64,000 nucleotides of DNA from Poriferisodalis sp965116715 (GCA_965116715.1 OZ220724.1:124001-188000); one strand, 5' to 3'. Positions 42,750 through 52,481 are shown, numbered from the stretch's first letter. Made by a program: numbers and translations. Notes: generated by a model not told the origin, from the letters alone.

Positions 42750-45236
42750 TTAGACGCGACTGCCGAGCGATTCGAGCGGGATGAGCTTGCGGTCGGTGGC
42801 GTTGTCGGTGGGGCGCAGCACCCGGCTGCGAACCTCGGGAGCACCGTCGGCATTCTGGTAGCCGGTGAGCCGCTGGCGGGTACGCCGTCCGAGGGGCTCG
42901 GCGAGGTCGCGGAAGTCCTGCTCGGTGAGGCCCTGGCCGTGCTGCGCGCCCGCCGCACGCGAGATGTTCTCGTCCATCAGCGTGCCGCCCAAGTCGTTGG
43001 CGCCCGCCCGGAGGATCTGCTGCGCACCCGGCGGGCCGATCTTCACCCACGACACCTGCACGTTGTCGATGAGCCCCCGGTAGGCGATCCGCGGCACAGC
43101 GTGCATCAGCAGCGTCTCGCGGAACGTCGGACCCCGGCGTGCACCCTTGCGCAGGTAGATAGGGCTGGCCATGTGCACGAACGGCAGCGGGACCCACTCG
43201 GTGAACCCGCCCGTGCGTTTCTGCAGTTCCCGGGTGGCCACGATGTGGTTGGCCCAGTTCTCCGGCTGCTCGATCGATCCGAACATGATCGTGATATTCG
43301 AGTGCAGCCCCACGGCGTGCGCCGCTTCATGGCACTCGAGCCACTCGGCAGTGTTGATCTTGTCGGGGCACAGCACCGCCCGCACCGAGTCGTCGAGAAT
43401 CTCCGCGGCGGTGCCGGGCAGCGACTTCAGGCCCGCCTCCTTCAGCCGCATCAGGTAGTCCACGAGCGATTCGCCGAGCCGCTTGGCGCCCTCGATGACC
43501 TCGAGGGCCGTGAACCCGTGCAGGTGCATGTCGGGCACGACATCGTGAATGGCCCGGCAGACATCGATGTAGTAATCGCCGTCGAAGCTGGGGTGGATGC
43601 CGCCTTGGAGCGTCACCTCGGTGGCGCCCAGCTCGGCAGCCTCGATCACCCGCTCTTGGATGTCGGCCAGCGTCAGCATGTAGGGCGTGCCCCGGAGGTT
43701 CAGCGACAGGGGCCCCTTGGAGAAACCGCAGAACTTGCACTTGAACGTGCAGACGTTCGTGTAGTTGATGTTGCGGTTGTGCACCCAGGTCACGATGTCG
43801 CCGACGGCTTCACGACGCAGCTCATCGGCCACTTCGCCGATGGCCACCACTTCCGGGCCGCGCGCCTCGAACAGGGTCACGATCTCGTCGTGGCCGACCT
43901 GCTGACCGGCCATGACCCCGTCGAGCACCTCTCGCACGGCCCCGCGGGCGAACGAGCGGCCGTCCATGATGTTCATGGGCAGATGACCGGCGCCGCCTGA
44001 GTACCACTGGGTGGAGTTCTCGTCAGCCACCAGCACGTCCGCGCCCGAGCCGGCGTCGAGGTTCTCCATCGTCCGCTCGGGCATCTGGCTGCCGGGGTCA
44101 TCACGGCCGAGACCCTCGGCGTCGGACCGGTCCATCACCGCAAAGCGGTTGGCCTCCGCCAGCCAGCGCTGCGGGTCCAGTGCGTACTCCGGGTAGATCG
44201 TGAGCCTCGGGGCCAGCGTGAAGTCCCGTGCCTCGGTGACCTCGCGCAGGCGGTCCAGTGCCGGCCACGGGCGCTCGGGATTCACGTGGTCGGCGGTGAT
44301 CGGCGAGACGCCGCCCCAGTCGTCGATGCCGCAGTCCAGCAGCCCGCCAAAGTCGTCAGAGAGGTTCGGCGGCGCCTGCAGGTGAATGTCCGCGGGGAGG
44401 ATGAGGCGTGCCAACGCGAGGGCCTGCGCGTACTCGTCGGGCGGGCATGCGGGCATGTTGTGCATGGACGTGCCCGCCTTGGGCAGGAAGTTCTGCACGA
44501 TGACTTCCTGGATATGGCCCCAGCGGGCGTGGCTGGCAGCGATGGCCTCCAGCGCCGCCAGCCGGTCGGCCAGCGATTCGCCGATGCCGACGAGAATCCC
44601 CGTCGTGTACGGGATGGCCAGCTCGCCGGCGGCGTCGAGCGTGGCAAGCCGTCGAGCCGGCTCCTTGTCCGGCGATCCCCGGTGGCAGTCCAGGTGGGGG
44701 TTCAGCGACTCCAGCATCATCCCCTGGCTGGGCGACACCTCGCGCAGCGCCGCCAGCTCGTCGGCGGTCATGGCACCCGGGTTGGCGTGCGGGAGCAGGC
44801 CGGTCTCGTCGCGCACGAGGCGGCACATCTCGACCAGGTAGTGGACCGTGGAGTCCCAGCCATGGGTGCGCAGCCAGTCGGCCGCCGCGGGGTAGCGCAG
44901 CTCGGGACGCTCGCCGAGGGTGAACAGCGCCTCGTGGCAGCCCGCCCGCGCACCGCTGGCCGCGATGTCCAGCACCTGTTCTGGCGTGAGATACGGCGAG
45001 TCGAGCCGTGCCGGAGGCTGAGCGAACGTGCAGTAGCCGCACTTGTCGCGGCACAGCATGGTGAGCGGGATGAACACCTTCGGGCTGTAGGTCACCCGGG
45101 TGCCGAACATCCGGTCGCGCACGTCGGCCGCACGCTCGGCCAGCTCAGCAAGCGGCAGTGCTGCCCGAGCCAGCGACGCCGGCGTGGGCTGCGGTGCCTC
45201 GCCGGCGACGCTGTGCGGTTGGTCGAGAATGGTCAC
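42750..45236 (-). CDS. fbiC: 7,8-didemethyl-8-hydroxy-5-deazariboflavin synthase, fused CofG/CofH
   Basis: Makes the deazaflavin core (F0) of coenzyme F420 from tyrosine and a flavin precursor. Two radical-SAM halves are visible: the CofG half with CRDKCGYCTF (Cys62, 66, 69) and the CofH half with CTFKCKFCGF near residue 495. FHGFTALEVIEGAKRLGES-type and AGANDLGGTLMDENISRAAG blocks confirm CofH. Its 828 aa equals actinobacterial FbiC. The start is GTG 45236, with GGAGG shortly upstream; this GTG overlaps the hxlR stop (GTGA), so the regulator and enzyme are translationally coupled. The F420 product is probably used by the Ddn-like protein at 50688. Confidence 0.95.
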   Translation of the reverse strand: MTILDQPHSVAGEAPQPTPASLARAALPLAELAERAADVRDRMFGTRVTYSPKVFIPLTMLCRDKCGYCTFAQPPARLDSPYLTPEQVLDIAASGARAGCHEALFTLGERPELRYPAAADWLRTHGWDSTVHYLVEMCRLVRDETGLLPHANPGAMTADELAALREVSPSQGMMLESLNPHLDCHRGSPDKEPARRLATLDAAGELAIPYTTGILVGIGESLADRLAALEAIAASHARWGHIQEVIVQNFLPKAGTSMHNMPACPPDEYAQALALARLILPADIHLQAPPNLSDDFGGLLDCGIDDWGGVSPITADHVNPERPWPALDRLREVTEARDFTLAPRLTIYPEYALDPQRWLAEANRFAVMDRSDAEGLGRDDPGSQMPERTMENLDAGSGADVLVADENSTQWYSGGAGHLPMNIMDGRSFARGAVREVLDGVMAGQQVGHDEIVTLFEARGPEVVAIGEVADELRREAVGDIVTWVHNRNINYTNVCTFKCKFCGFSKGPLSLNLRGTPYMLTLADIQERVIEAAELGATEVTLQGGIHPSFDGDYYIDVCRAIHDVVPDMHLHGFTALEVIEGAKRLGESLVDYLMRLKEAGLKSLPGTAAEILDDSVRAVLCPDKINTAEWLECHEAAHAVGLHSNITIMFGSIEQPENWANHIVATRELQKRTGGFTEWVPLPFVHMASPIYLRKGARRGPTFRETLLMHAVPRIAYRGLIDNVQVSWVKIGPPGAQQILRAGANDLGGTLMDENISRAAGAQHGQGLTEQDFRDLAEPLGRRTRQRLTGYQNADGAPEVRSRVLRPTDNATDRKLIPLESLGSRV

Positions 45237-45721
45237 AGGACCCCTCCGTTCGTGGAGTGAATGCTCATATCGCCGGCGTCCGAATCGCCGGAACGGCTGC
45301 GGATGCGCGTGGGGCTGACGGGTTCGTCGCAGTCGGGGCATCGGGTGGCGATCTCGAGCGGCGTGCCGCAGTCGGCATGCACCAGGACGGTCGGCGCTTC
45401 GCCGTCGTGGCACCAGCGGTCACCCCAGGCCATGAGCGCGAGCAGGCTGTTGGACAGGTCGAGGCCCTTGGGAGTCAAGACGTAGTCGTAACGGACGGGC
45501 CGATGCTGGTACGGCACCTTGGCCACCACGCCGGCGTCGGTGAGGCGGCTGAGGCGGTCGGCCAGCATGTTGCGGGCGATGCCCAGGTCGTGCTGCATGC
45601 CGCTGAACCGGCGCACGCCGCGGAACAGGTCACGCAGGATGAGCAGCGTCCAGCGATCGCCCACGATGTCGAGGGTTGCCTGGATGGAACAGCTGGGCTG
45701 GCCCGTCGTGGCGGTCTTCAC
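45233..45721 (-). CDS. HxlR-family transcriptional regulator with a C-terminal zinc-ribbon-like tail
   Basis: Winged-helix regulator of 162 aa. CSIQATLDIVGDRWTLLILR with its redox- or ligand-sensing Cys, FRGVRRFSGMQHDLGIARNM and LADRLSRLTDAGVV make up the HxlR domain. The tail has CGTPLEIATRCPDCDEPVSP, whose Cys residues could bind zinc, as in many longer family members. It starts at GTG 45721, 17 nt from a perfect inverted repeat, suggesting self-regulation, and its stop overlaps the fbiC start, so it probably controls F420 synthesis. Confidence 0.88.
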   Translation of the reverse strand: MKTATTGQPSCSIQATLDIVGDRWTLLILRDLFRGVRRFSGMQHDLGIARNMLADRLSRLTDAGVVAKVPYQHRPVRYDYVLTPKGLDLSNSLLALMAWGDRWCHDGEAPTVLVHADCGTPLEIATRCPDCDEPVSPTRIRSRSGDSDAGDMSIHSTNGGVL

Positions 45722-45738
45722 GGCCGCGCACCCTAGAG

Positions 45739-45765
45739 GAGTCAGTTTCGGTTTGCAACTGACTC
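45739..45765. promoter_or_regulatory. 27-bp inverted repeat, probable HxlR operator
   Basis: GAGTCAGTT at 45739-45747 and its exact complement AACTGACTC at 45757-45765 surround TCGGTTTGC. The site lies between the transaldolase stop and the hxlR start, where HxlR regulators usually bind their own promoter. Confidence 0.7.
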
Positions 45766-45777
45766 GACCGGCCAGAG

Positions 45778-46911
45778 TCAGACCAGCGAGTCAGCCTTCG
45801 TCTGCAGCGACACCAGCAACTCGTCGAAGCTCTTGGTGAAGGCTGCGACTCCCTGCGCCTCGAGTGTGTCTGCGACAGCGTCGAGATCGATGCCGTGCGC
45901 CGTGACGGCATCGAGCACGTAATTCGCTGCGGCTTGGTCGGCATCGACCGTGCGCCGCAGCTTGCCGTGGTCGCAGAAGGCCTCGAGTGTCGCGTCGGGC
46001 ATCGTGTTCACCGTGTGCGGGCCGATGAGCTCGTCGACATACAGCGTGTCGGGATAGGCGGGGTTCTTGGTGCTCGTCGACGCCCACAGCGGACGCTGGA
46101 CCTGCGCGCCGAGCGCTGCGAGACGCTCCCAGCGCGGCCCGCTGAAGATCTCGCCGAAGCGACCGTATGCGGCCTGTGCCTGGGCGACCGCCGTGCGTCC
46201 TCGCAGCCCCAGCGCGCTGGTGGTGCCCACGGCGTCGAGCAGCCGATCCACTTCGGTGTCCGTGCGGCTCACGAAGAACGAGGCCACGCTGGCAACATCG
46301 GACAGGTCGCTCACGCCGGACGCGACACGGTCCTCCAGACCCTGCAGGTACGACTCGGCAACCTGTTCGTAGCGAGCCACGGAGAAGATCAGCGTCACGT
46401 TGATGCTGCGACCCTCGGAGATCATCTGGCGAATGGCAGCCAGGCCTTCGAGCGTCCCGGGGATCTTCACCATCAGATTCGGCCGCGCAATGGCCTCGTG
46501 CAGTTCCCGGGCTGCCGTGGCAGTGGCTGCAGTGTCATGGGCGAGCGATGGGTCGACTTCGACCGACACGAAGCCATCCGTGCCGCCCGATGCCGCGTAC
46601 ACCCCTTCGAGCGCTCGCAGGGCGCCCCGGATGTCGCTGGTGACCAGATGCCAATACGCATCGTCAACCGATACGCCGCCGCACACGAGGTCACCGAACT
46701 GCTCGTCATAGTCCGGCGACGACTCGATGGCCTTCTGGAAGATCGACGGGTTCGAAGTGAGGCCGCGGATGCCCTGTTCGACCCAGGCGTCCAGCTCGCC
46801 GCCGGTAATCCAGCCCCGGCGCAGGTTGTCGAGCCATGGACTCTGACCGCACTCGGAGTACAGCGAGGCGAGCTTGCCGTTCGTGGTCCTGCCGCTGTCG
46901 CCGTCGATCAT
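45778..46911 (-). CDS. tal: Transaldolase
   Basis: Transfers dihydroxyacetone units between sugar phosphates in the non-oxidative pentose phosphate pathway. GIRGLTSNPSIFQKAIESS is the N-terminal signature, LMVKIPGT holds the Schiff-base Lys, and RPLWASTSTKNPAYPDTLYV closes the barrel. At 377 aa it is the long actinobacterial type. ATG 46911 is chosen because upstream codons run into the transketolase end. It lies 37 nt after tkt on the same strand. Confidence 0.93.
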   Translation of the reverse strand: MIDGDSGRTTNGKLASLYSECGQSPWLDNLRRGWITGGELDAWVEQGIRGLTSNPSIFQKAIESSPDYDEQFGDLVCGGVSVDDAYWHLVTSDIRGALRALEGVYAASGGTDGFVSVEVDPSLAHDTAATATAARELHEAIARPNLMVKIPGTLEGLAAIRQMISEGRSINVTLIFSVARYEQVAESYLQGLEDRVASGVSDLSDVASVASFFVSRTDTEVDRLLDAVGTTSALGLRGRTAVAQAQAAYGRFGEIFSGPRWERLAALGAQVQRPLWASTSTKNPAYPDTLYVDELIGPHTVNTMPDATLEAFCDHGKLRRTVDADQAAANYVLDAVTAHGIDLDAVADTLEAQGVAAFTKSFDELLVSLQTKADSLV

Positions 46912-46948
46912 GGCCGTCCTCTTCGCGATCTCGCTCCGCAGTCTCTTT

Positions 46949-48898
46949 CTAGAGCAGCTTGCGAGCTGCATCGGCGATGCTCGCGGCCGTGAAGCCGAAG
47001 TGATCCATGAGGTCACCGCCCGGTGCGCTTGCACCGAATCGATTCATGGTGACCGTGGCGTTGGCGTACCGGTCCCAGCCCATCGCTGAGGCGGCCTCCA
47101 CGCCCAGAACCGGCACGCCGTCGGGGAACACGGCGGCTCGATAGTCGGGGTCTTGGGCCTCGAAGAGATCCCAACTCGGCATGGACACGACGGAACTGGC
47201 GATGCCCTCTGCGGCGAGCAGTGCGGCCGCCGCAGTGCAGCACTGCACCTCGCTGCCGGTGCCCGCCAGGATGACCGCGGGGGCCGGCGTGTCGATCAGG
47301 ATGTACGCACCTCGGGCGACTTGCGCGTCGCGATCGGTGCCGTCGAGCACGGGGACGTTCTGGCGCGTCAGCACCAGCGCGGTGGGCCCGTCTCGCTCAA
47401 CTGCGATCTGCCACGCCTGCGCGGTCTCGTTGGCATCGGCGGGTCTGATCACGCACAGGCCCGGGATGGCCCGCAGCGACGCGATGTGCTCGACCGGCTG
47501 ATGTGTGGGGCCGTCCTCGCCGACGCCGATGGAGTCGTGCGTCCACACGAAGACGGTCTTTGCTCCGCTCAAGGCTGCCAGCCGCACCGCCGGGCGCATG
47601 TAGTCGCTGAACACCAGGAAAGTGCCGACAACGGGCAGCACGCCGCCGTGCAGCGCCATGCCGTTGGCGACGGCGCCCATGGCGTGCTCGCGGACCCCGA
47701 AATAGAGCTTGCGTCCCGCGGGGTTGGCGGCCGACAGCACTTCGGCCGTCACATTCGTGCCGGTGTTGCCGGTGAGGTCAGCCCCGCCGCTGATCAGCGC
47801 GGGCACGGCGTCCAGCGACGCGTCGAAGACGCGGTTGGCGGCGACACGGGTCGCCATCTGGGTGCCGGCCTCGAATGCCGGCAGCTCGGAGAGGCGGCCG
47901 CCCACCGCGCCAGCCGACCAGAGCGCGTCGAGCCAGGCGCGGTCGTGCCCGCTCGCAGCGAATCGAGCCTCCCAATCGAGGCGCTCGGCGGCACCTGCCT
48001 TCCCGGCGGCTGCGTAGGCCTGCGCGACATCGTCATCCACCACGAAGGTGGCGTCGGGATCCATGCCCATGGCCCGCTTGGCGGCAGCAATCTCGTCTGC
48101 GTCGGTGATGGCACCGTGTGCCGCCGACGTGTCGATGGCGTTGGGCATCGGGTAGCCGATGTGGGTGCGCAGGATGACCATCGACGGCCGGTCGTCGACG
48201 AGCATTGCGGAGCGCAGCGCCCCCTCGATCGCTTCGAGATCCTCGGCTGCTTCGCCGAGGTCAGCGACATGCCAGCCGTAGGCCTCAAAACGCCGGGCGG
48301 CGTCATCGCTGAGCGCCAGGTCGGTGCTGCCGTCGATGGTGATGCGGTTGTCGTCGTACACCGCGATGAGGCGGCCGAGTTGCTGGTGGCCGGCAAGGGA
48401 TGCCGCTTCGTGGCTGATTCCCTCCATCAGGTCGCCGTCGCTGACGACGACGAACGTGCGGTGGTCGACGAGGTCCGCTCCCAGCCGGGCGCGCAGCCCG
48501 CGCTCGGCCAGGGCCATGCCGACGGCGTTGGCAAACCCCTGCCCGAGCGGACCGGTGGTGACCTCTACTCCGGGGGTGAGGCCGCGCTCGGGATGGCCGG
48601 GAGTGATGGAGCCGAGCTGGCGGAAGTCGCGGATGTCGTCCAGCGTGACGCCGTAGCCCAGCAGGTGGGTCATGGCGTAGACGAGCATCGAGGCGTGGCC
48701 CGCGGACAGGATGAACCGGTCGCGGTCGGGCCAGTCGGGAGTACTGGTGTCGTAGCGCAGGATGCGGCTGAACAGCACGTGCGCTGCGGGTGCCAGCGCC
48801 ATCGCCGTGCCGGTATGGCCGCTGCTGGCTCGCATCACAGCGTCCATCGCCAATGCCCGGATGGTATTGATCTGCCGAGCTTCGAGTGTCGTGTTCAT
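46949..48898 (-). CDS. tkt: Transketolase
   Basis: Thiamine-diphosphate enzyme that moves two-carbon units in the pentose phosphate pathway. SGHTGTAMALAPAAHVLF, GPLGQGFANAVGMALAERGL, VSDGDLMEGISHEAASLAGH (ThDP-Mg motif) and the C-domain HDSIGVGEDGPTHQPVEHIA are present, and TFLVFSDYMRPAVRLAAL is in the pyrimidine domain. Its 649 aa is normal. It begins the tkt-tal operon. Confidence 0.95.
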   Translation of the reverse strand: MNTTLEARQINTIRALAMDAVMRASSGHTGTAMALAPAAHVLFSRILRYDTSTPDWPDRDRFILSAGHASMLVYAMTHLLGYGVTLDDIRDFRQLGSITPGHPERGLTPGVEVTTGPLGQGFANAVGMALAERGLRARLGADLVDHRTFVVVSDGDLMEGISHEAASLAGHQQLGRLIAVYDDNRITIDGSTDLALSDDAARRFEAYGWHVADLGEAAEDLEAIEGALRSAMLVDDRPSMVILRTHIGYPMPNAIDTSAAHGAITDADEIAAAKRAMGMDPDATFVVDDDVAQAYAAAGKAGAAERLDWEARFAASGHDRAWLDALWSAGAVGGRLSELPAFEAGTQMATRVAANRVFDASLDAVPALISGGADLTGNTGTNVTAEVLSAANPAGRKLYFGVREHAMGAVANGMALHGGVLPVVGTFLVFSDYMRPAVRLAALSGAKTVFVWTHDSIGVGEDGPTHQPVEHIASLRAIPGLCVIRPADANETAQAWQIAVERDGPTALVLTRQNVPVLDGTDRDAQVARGAYILIDTPAPAVILAGTGSEVQCCTAAAALLAAEGIASSVVSMPSWDLFEAQDPDYRAAVFPDGVPVLGVEAASAMGWDRYANATVTMNRFGASAPGGDLMDHFGFTAASIADAARKLL

Positions 48899-48925
48899 GA
48901 CGCCGGATTCATGAGGCTGGGTTCA

Positions 48926-50125
48926 TCATGGCGCGTCGCCGTCGGTGAACAGCGCCATTGACGCAGTGAATCCGTGCACGTACGAGCGTGCACCGACCGG
49001 TCCGATCTCGCCGGCGCAGAACATGCCGGCCAGCTCGGCGCTGGTTCGCTCGACGATGGTCTGCGCATCGTGATGGGGCGTCTCGAACAGGTGGGTGCCA
49101 CGGCCGTTGCAGGTGAACAGCAGGGCGCCTGCGGCGGACATGGCTGCCGAAGGCCGGTTCTGGAGCGCTGCGACCAAGTCCTCGTGAGCTGTGAGCGAAT
49201 CTCGCACATGGAACTGCACAGTCGCTCCGATGGGGGCCTCGTCGCCGATGGCGATCGCGCCGCTCTCACGGTCGGCGCCGAGCACACCGCGGATCAGGAA
49301 GTCGCCGCGCTCGAAGTCGACCTTGCGCTCGTCGGTCACGCGGCCGACGTGCAGCCCTCGCTGCACGAGGCGCTGGTCGGCGGGGTCGAGCTTGGAGAAG
49401 GTCTGCTGCAGCCGCTCGAACGGCGGTTGGCCTCCGAGGGATCTCACCACGTTGCCCTCCGCCTCGGTGATGATGTAGGGCTGGCCGATGGGCCGGCAGC
49501 CCTGGGAGACCAGGTGGGTGACGGTCGCGCTGCCGCCCACGATCAGCGCCGCAGCGCCCGAGCGGTGCACGCCGCCGTCGACGACGATGCGGTTGCCGCC
49601 GGGCATGGGCGCTCCCGAGGACAGTCCGCCCAGCACGCTGATGCCGGGCCAGCGCTCGGCCCAGTGCGCCAGCGCCGCATCGACCGGATACGAGTAGGGA
49701 TCGGCCAGCAAGATCATCGACAGGCTGCCGGCGGTGCGGACCTCGGCAATGGCAGCCTCGAGTGCCTCGTCGTCGCCAGCCGGGTCGGGCACGCCGTCCA
49801 GCAGCGTCCCTTCCAGCCTGACAGCGCGCGCTCGCGGGCCGTCGATCGCGCCCAGGCTGCCCGCCCAGAGCACGGCGGCAGTCTCTTCTTCGATCTCGCG
49901 CTCGCCAGCGGCGACCGAGCTCGCTGTCGTACCGATGAACGCACCGGGGTTGAGAAGCTCAGTCACAGCGGCCGCGATCTCGTCGGTGTTCGCCATGTGA
50001 TCGCCCGAGGTGAACAGCAGCGCGACGTCGGGCTGCGCACCCAGCGACTCGAGCACGCGCCCGACGACCTCGCCGGTCGCCATGCCCGGATCGGCGTGCT
50101 GGGACAGCCCGACGGTGAACGGCAT
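48926..50125 (-). CDS. FIST-domain sensor-like protein
   Basis: A 399-aa protein with FIST N and C domains. The N-part shows DVALLFTSGDHMANTDEIAA and FIGTTASSVAAGEREIEEE, and the C-part shows ALLFTCNGRGTHLFETPHHD and GMFCAGEIGPVGARSYVHGF, the family end motif. FIST proteins are proposed to bind small ligands such as amino acids and often stand beside signalling genes. No kinase or cyclase is fused here. ATG 50125 (MPFTVGLS) is preferred over the longer frame. It lies 27 nt upstream of tkt on the same strand. Confidence 0.85.
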   Translation of the reverse strand: MPFTVGLSQHADPGMATGEVVGRVLESLGAQPDVALLFTSGDHMANTDEIAAAVTELLNPGAFIGTTASSVAAGEREIEEETAAVLWAGSLGAIDGPRARAVRLEGTLLDGVPDPAGDDEALEAAIAEVRTAGSLSMILLADPYSYPVDAALAHWAERWPGISVLGGLSSGAPMPGGNRIVVDGGVHRSGAAALIVGGSATVTHLVSQGCRPIGQPYIITEAEGNVVRSLGGQPPFERLQQTFSKLDPADQRLVQRGLHVGRVTDERKVDFERGDFLIRGVLGADRESGAIAIGDEAPIGATVQFHVRDSLTAHEDLVAALQNRPSAAMSAAGALLFTCNGRGTHLFETPHHDAQTIVERTSAELAGMFCAGEIGPVGARSYVHGFTASMALFTDGDAP

Positions 50126-50139
50126 TGCTGTGTGTCCGG

Positions 50140-50595
50140 CTAACCGTTCTCGGCGGCGGGCGTGCCGGTCCAACCGCCCGCGGCCGGTGCCGTCGGCGGC
50201 GGAGCGGGATCATCTGCCGGAGGGTTCATGGTTAGCGGGACCACCACGACATCGCCCTGGTCGATGCGGCAGTGGGCCTCGATAGTCGACGGCTCGTCGA
50301 AGCCGAGCTCGGCCTGCACGAGGTTGTAGCCGAACTTGCCGGGTTCGACGCTGAGCGGTTGCACGTTGCGCGCGACCTGCTCGTCGCCGCGCATGAATCT
50401 CACCTCGAGCGCTGCAAGTCCGGTGTGGTCTGCGGGGCAGCGCACCAGCACGAGCATGTGCGGGTTGATCGTCACAGGGAACGGCCCGGGGGCCGCCATC
50501 GAGAAGTGAACGCCGCCAAGATCGATGCGTGCAGCGCCGCCCGCGGCCTGGCGCATGTCGAAGTGCTCGATGAACAAGGCGGACATGATCTGCAC
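50140..50595 (-). CDS. Hypothetical protein, possible DUF6941-like
   Basis: A 151-aa soluble protein, mostly beta strand (ALFIEHFDMRQAAGGAARID, VRCPADHTGLAALEVRFM), ending in a Pro-rich tail. Its layout resembles the DUF6941 group, but I am not certain. It is the first gene of the minus-strand run leading to FIST, tkt and tal, and stops 14 nt before the FIST start. ATG 50586 is an alternative start. Confidence 0.6.
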   Translation of the reverse strand: MQIMSALFIEHFDMRQAAGGAARIDLGGVHFSMAAPGPFPVTINPHMLVLVRCPADHTGLAALEVRFMRGDEQVARNVQPLSVEPGKFGYNLVQAELGFDEPSTIEAHCRIDQGDVVVVPLTMNPPADDPAPPPTAPAAGGWTGTPAAENG

Positions 50596-50687
50596 GCTGT
50601 GGATCGTAGGCGTGCGGGATGCCCGTCAGGCGAACGCATTTCAGCGAGCCGGTCAAACCCGGCGCTCGGCCTCGTAGATTGCCCGCC

Positions 50688-51146
50688 ATGGCACAGAGCG
50701 AGAAGTTCGATGGCGAATACGGACCGAGCACGTGGGGCTGGGTACGGGAGCAGGCGGACGCGTATGAGGCGTCGAACGGCAGCGACGCCAACACGCTGCG
50801 TGACACCGGGCTGCCGATCATCGTGATGACCACCGTCGGGCACCGCACCGGCTTGGTGCGCAAGGTTCCGCTGATGCGCGTGGAGCACGAGGGCGAGTAC
50901 GCAATCGTCGGCTCCAAGGGTGGGGCACCGGCGCATCCGGGCTGGTACCACAACCTCATGGCAGACCCGACCGTGCTCATCCAGGACGGGCCCGAGCCGT
51001 TCGAGACCACGGTGCGCCTCATCTCCGGCGCTGAGCGTGACGAGTGGTGGGAGCGGTGTGTCGCCGCGTTCCCGCCCTATGCCGAGTACCAGGCCAAAAC
51101 CGACCGCGAGATCCCCGTTTTCATCTCCGCGCGGCCGGGGTCCTAG
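50688..51146 (+). CDS. F420-dependent nitroreductase family protein (Ddn type)
   Basis: Deazaflavin-dependent oxidoreductase of 152 aa with a split beta-barrel. PIIVMTTVGHRTGLVRKVPL, YAIVGSKGGAPAHPGWYHNL and MADPTVLIQDGPEPFETTVR form the F420-binding core of the Ddn family, whose members reduce quinones, coumarins or nitroimidazoles using F420H2. The start is ATG 50688. It fits functionally with fbiC in the same window. Confidence 0.9.
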   Translation: MAQSEKFDGEYGPSTWGWVREQADAYEASNGSDANTLRDTGLPIIVMTTVGHRTGLVRKVPLMRVEHEGEYAIVGSKGGAPAHPGWYHNLMADPTVLIQDGPEPFETTVRLISGAERDEWWERCVAAFPPYAEYQAKTDREIPVFISARPGS

Positions 51147-51177
51147 CAGCTACAAGCTGCAGCCCGCCAGGCCCGTC

Positions 51178-52362
51178 TCAGCGGGCGAGCAGCTGGCGGT
51201 AGACGTTCGCTGCTCGTTCGAGCTCTGCGATCTCGACCCATTCGATCGCTTGGTGGGCCTGATCGATGGAGCCCGGGCCGAACACCACGATCTGGTCGGC
51301 CACCTCGCCGTAGCGCAGTGCGTTCGTGCCGAAGTCGGCCACGGCGGGGCTGTTGCCTGACATCTCCGCGAGAGCCGTGACCAGATCGCTTCCTGGGGCC
51401 TGAAAGAAGGCGTTCTCGCCCATGTCGTTCGCCAGCTGGACCTTCACCCGCGCCGGCAGCGCTGCGGCGCGCACCAACTCGGTGAGGCGGGCGAACTCGG
51501 TCTGGTAGTCCTCGCCGTCGGCGATGCGTCTGCCGACGTACAGCTCGCAATGGTCGGGGATGATGTTGCGGGCCCGCCCGCCGGCCATCTCGTTGACCGA
51601 CACCGTGCCTGCCCCGAGCACGCCGACCTCGTGCTGGCTCGCCAAGCGCTCCTGCTCGGCGTCGATGGCGGCGATGATGCGGGCGCCTGCGGACAGCGCA
51701 TTGATGCCGAGGTGGGGCTTGGACGAATGCGCTGCACGCCCCTCGACCTCGACTTCGAGGCCCAGGCCGCCCTTGTGGCCGTAGACCGGCACGCACATCG
51801 TGGGCTCGGCAACCACGATCTGCTCGCGGCGCTCGCCGCGCTCCGTCAAGCGGTCCCGGTATGCCCCTGCACCTGCCAGGCCGCCGCCTTCCTCGGAGAT
51901 CGTTCCCACCAGCTCGATGGTGCACATTGGCCGGCGACCTGCAGCCGCCATCTCGCCCAGCACGGCGAGCGCCACGGCCATGGTTGCCTTGGTGTCGACG
52001 GAGCCTCGTCCCCAGACTCGTCCGTCGCTGATGCGGCCGTCGAAGGGATCGCCCTCCATGTGCTCGACGCCGACGGTGTCGAGGTGGACGTCGACGGCGA
52101 GCATGCGCTCGGTCTGACCGGCGAAGCGGGCATACACGTTGGGACGCCCGGGCTCGATCTCGTCGAGCTCGACCTCGGCGCCCAGCGCTGCCGCTCGTTC
52201 AGCCACCCAGTTGGCCATGTCGGCCTCGGCCACCGTGCCCGAGCGCGGCCCATGATGCAGCGGGTTGACGCTGGGGATGCGCACCATCTCGCTCAACAGC
52301 TCAGCTATGGATTGGCCGGTGGCAATGCCGTTCATCGTGCCTGTCGCCTCGCCGTCGCTCAT
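51178..52362 (-). CDS. M20-family peptidase (ArgE/DapE-related)
   Basis: A 394-aa zinc amidohydrolase, a paralogue of the protein at 112. MLAVDVHLDTVGVEHMEGD (His and catalytic Asp), GRGSVDTKATMAVAL (bridging Asp) and GTISEEGGGLAGAG (catalytic and metal-binding Glu) are clear, and EVEGRAAHSSKPHLGINAL marks the lid domain. FGPGSIDQAHQAIEWVEI near the end supplies the last metal-binding His. The gene is directly beside argG, which could suggest acetylornithine or N-acyl-citrulline deacetylation, but this is inference. It is divergent from argG. Confidence 0.87.
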   Translation of the reverse strand: MSDGEATGTMNGIATGQSIAELLSEMVRIPSVNPLHHGPRSGTVAEADMANWVAERAAALGAEVELDEIEPGRPNVYARFAGQTERMLAVDVHLDTVGVEHMEGDPFDGRISDGRVWGRGSVDTKATMAVALAVLGEMAAAGRRPMCTIELVGTISEEGGGLAGAGAYRDRLTERGERREQIVVAEPTMCVPVYGHKGGLGLEVEVEGRAAHSSKPHLGINALSAGARIIAAIDAEQERLASQHEVGVLGAGTVSVNEMAGGRARNIIPDHCELYVGRRIADGEDYQTEFARLTELVRAAALPARVKVQLANDMGENAFFQAPGSDLVTALAEMSGNSPAVADFGTNALRYGEVADQIVVFGPGSIDQAHQAIEWVEIAELERAANVYRQLLAR

Positions 52363-52481
52363 GAGTCACCTCGTCGTGGCGGAGCGTACGCGCAGCGTGA
52401 TCGCCACGCGGTGAACGACAGCGCAGAAGCCTCCGAAATCCACAGTCGGTCCGACAGCTCGAAGCCGTACCGTTGTTGCCT

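Noticed and set aside
47153..48961. 602-codon plus-strand frame
   Set aside because: Opposite transketolase; no domain.
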